From NCBI RefSeq assembly GCF_002906855.1, contig NZ_MINI01000028.1, forward strand, positions 1,860,001 to 1,924,000: a stretch of 64,000 bases of DNA, given 5' to 3'. The notes under the pieces are model-generated. The model saw only the letters and a list, made by a program, of their open reading frames with translations, searched no databases and had not been told where the DNA came from. The translations under genes were made by a program, and so were the position numbers. The DNA comes from Pseudomonas putida (GTDB taxonomy: Bacteria; Pseudomonadota; Gammaproteobacteria; Pseudomonadales; Pseudomonadaceae). How positions within the stretch are numbered: position 1 is the stretch's first letter; every line of letters begins with the position of its first letter. Below are positions 62,825-64,000 of this stretch, piece by piece.

Positions 62825-64000
62825 CTGCTGTTCCGCCACTTCGCGTCGTGATTTCCTCAAGCTCAGCGCCATGCTCACTGCCGCTGGGGCGATGCCATTG
62901 CTGTCCAGCCTGCAGGCCCGCGCAGCCGCCGAACCCGACGCGCCGGTGCGCATCGGCTACCTGCCGATCACCGACGCCACGCCGCTGCTGGTGGCGCACA
63001 ACAATGGCCTGTTCGAAGCCGAAGGCATCAAGGCCGAGCGCCCGGTGCTGCTGCGTAGCTGGGCGCAGGTGATCGAGGCGTTCATCTCGGGCCAGGTCAA
63101 CGTCATTCACCTGCTGTCGCCGATGACCGTGTGGGCACGTTATGGCAGCAAGGTGCCGGCGAAGGTGGTGGCCTGGAACCATGTCGGCGGTTCGGGCCTG
63201 ACCGTGGCGCCGGACATTACCGACATGAAGCAGCTGGGCGGCAAGACCGTGGCCATCCCGTTCTGGTACTCGATCCACAACGTGGTGCTGCAGCAGATGC
63301 TCAACGACAACGGCCTGACCCCGGTGTCGAAGCCCTCCAATGCCCAGCTGGCGGCCAACGAAGTCAACCTGCTGGTGCTGCCGCCCTCGGACATGCCGCC
63401 GGCCCTGGCGAGCAAGCGCATCGCCGGCTACATCGTTGCCGAACCGTTCAACGCCCTGGCCGAGAACCTCAAGGTCGGCCGCGTGCAGCGCTTTACCGGC
63501 GATGTCTGGCGCAACCACGCCTGCTGCGTGGTGTTCATGCACGAGCACGACCTGAACAACCGTCCGGAATGGTCGCAGAAGGTGGTCAACGCCATCGTCA
63601 AGGCCCAGCACTGGACCCGCGAGCACCGTGCCGAAGCAGCGGCGCTGCTGTCCAAGGCGGGCCCCAACAAGTACACCCCGCATGAACCGGCAGTGCTGAC
63701 CAAGGTACTGGCCCCGGCCGCCGAAGACCGCGCCAGCTACATTGCCAGTGGCGCGATCCAGCATCAACAGTGGGATGAAAAGCGCATCGACTTCCAGCCC
63801 TACCCATACCCCAGCTACACCGAGGAACTGGTCAAGCGCCTGAAGCACACCCTGATCGAGGGCGAAAGCGGCTTCCTCGCCGGCCTGGACCCAGCGCAAA
63901 CGGCCCGCGACCTGGTCGACGACCGCTTCGTGCGCAACGCCATTGCGGCAGTCGGTGGCCCTTCGGTGTTCGGCATCGCCGAGAACTTCCAGCGTAGCGA
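62811..64000 (+). CDS. Tat-exported ABC substrate-binding protein, NrtA/CmpA type (3' end outside window)
   Basis: At least 396 residues, open to the window edge. The N-terminus has a twin-arginine signal (TSRRDFLKLSAMLTAAGAMP), so it is exported folded. The mature part starts APVRIGYLPITDATPLLVAHNNGLFEAEGI, the family fold of nitrate/bicarbonate/sulfonate-binding proteins (NrtA, CmpA, SsuA), with IHLLSPMTVWARYG and QLGGKTVAIPFWYSIHNVVL. The start ATG at 62811 lies within the end of the ATPase gene (another ATG two codons on). A preceding Cys-rich MCMDDCC leader is unusual. The substrate is probably an organic sulfur or nitrogen compound, not nitrate, given the ACAD-like partner (inference). 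Confidence 0.92.
   Translation, partial: MCMDDCCSATSRRDFLKLSAMLTAAGAMPLLSSLQARAAAEPDAPVRIGYLPITDATPLLVAHNNGLFEAEGIKAERPVLLRSWAQVIEAFISGQVNVIHLLSPMTVWARYGSKVPAKVVAWNHVGGSGLTVAPDITDMKQLGGKTVAIPFWYSIHNVVLQQMLNDNGLTPVSKPSNAQLAANEVNLLVLPPSDMPPALASKRIAGYIVAEPFNALAENLKVGRVQRFTGDVWRNHACCVVFMHEHDLNNRPEWSQKVVNAIVKAQHWTREHRAEAAALLSKAGPNKYTPHEPAVLTKVLAPAAEDRASYIASGAIQHQQWDEKRIDFQPYPYPSYTEELVKRLKHTLIEGESGFLAGLDPAQTARDLVDDRFVRNAIAAVGGPSVFGIAENFQRS

Overview
The window is GC-rich, densely coded chromosomal DNA from a fluorescent pseudomonad, most likely the Pseudomonas putida group. The evidence is the close match of the glycolate genes, the 403-residue creatinase and katG to pseudomonad forms, and the paired REP-type inverted repeats (cores such as GCGGGACAAGCCCGCTCCTA) between genes. 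I see no rRNA, tRNA, CRISPR array or intact mobile element. The only mobile trace is a decayed integrase tail after katG. The window opens inside an MFS gene and closes inside an ABC substrate-binding protein gene.

Layout, left half. 1-10.8 kb: MFS efflux pump, an Rhs/TccC-like polymorphic toxin with its own C-terminal tail, GST, TauE/SafE permease, an unknown membrane-anchored protein, AhpD-like protein, CynX-like MFS with a MocR regulator, and a flavin reductase. 10.8-18.2 kb: the glycolate-glyoxylate block, with glcD-glcE-glcF-glcG-glcB on the minus strand and glcC divergent; two near-identical palindromes lie between glcC and glcD. 18.2-23 kb: DUF2388 protein, lipoprotein, LysR regulator and katG. 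23.5-27.3 kb: creatinase, MHS transporter and a GlxA-type AraC regulator, a probable creatine-use unit. 27.4-33.7 kb: pssA, a GGDEF protein, ppnN, and a YeiH exporter with its LysR regulator.

Middle. 33.7-34.9 kb encodes a probable HBL/NHE-like alpha-helical pore-forming toxin. 35.2-37.9 kb is NAD salvage: pncA-pncB with divergent nrtR. 39.1-45.9 kb is a nitrogen-assimilation operon, glnT-glxB-glxC-glxD, with a good sigma-54 promoter and an XRE-cupin regulator next door. It runs into a truncated ammonium transporter whose end is joined to the C-terminal half of a LysE-family exporter, apparently a deletion scar.

Right part. 48.8-57.3 kb is the most interesting block: an AA_synth-family protein, an alpha/beta hydrolase, an aldehyde dehydrogenase, two paralogous flavin reductases, a carboxymuconolactone-decarboxylase-like protein, a luciferase-like monooxygenase, an NCS1 (cytosine/purine type) permease and a GntR/FCD regulator. 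Its three transcription units each carry the same operator-like motif (GG[T/A]ATACC[A/G]TAATA). I read it as an uncharacterised catabolic regulon for an N-heterocyclic compound, analogous to but not the same as Rut or bacterial pyridine ring cleavage. After a chemoreceptor gene, the window ends with an AraC regulator divergent from an AhpD-like / acyl-CoA-dehydrogenase-like / ABC transporter operon whose binding protein has a Tat signal.
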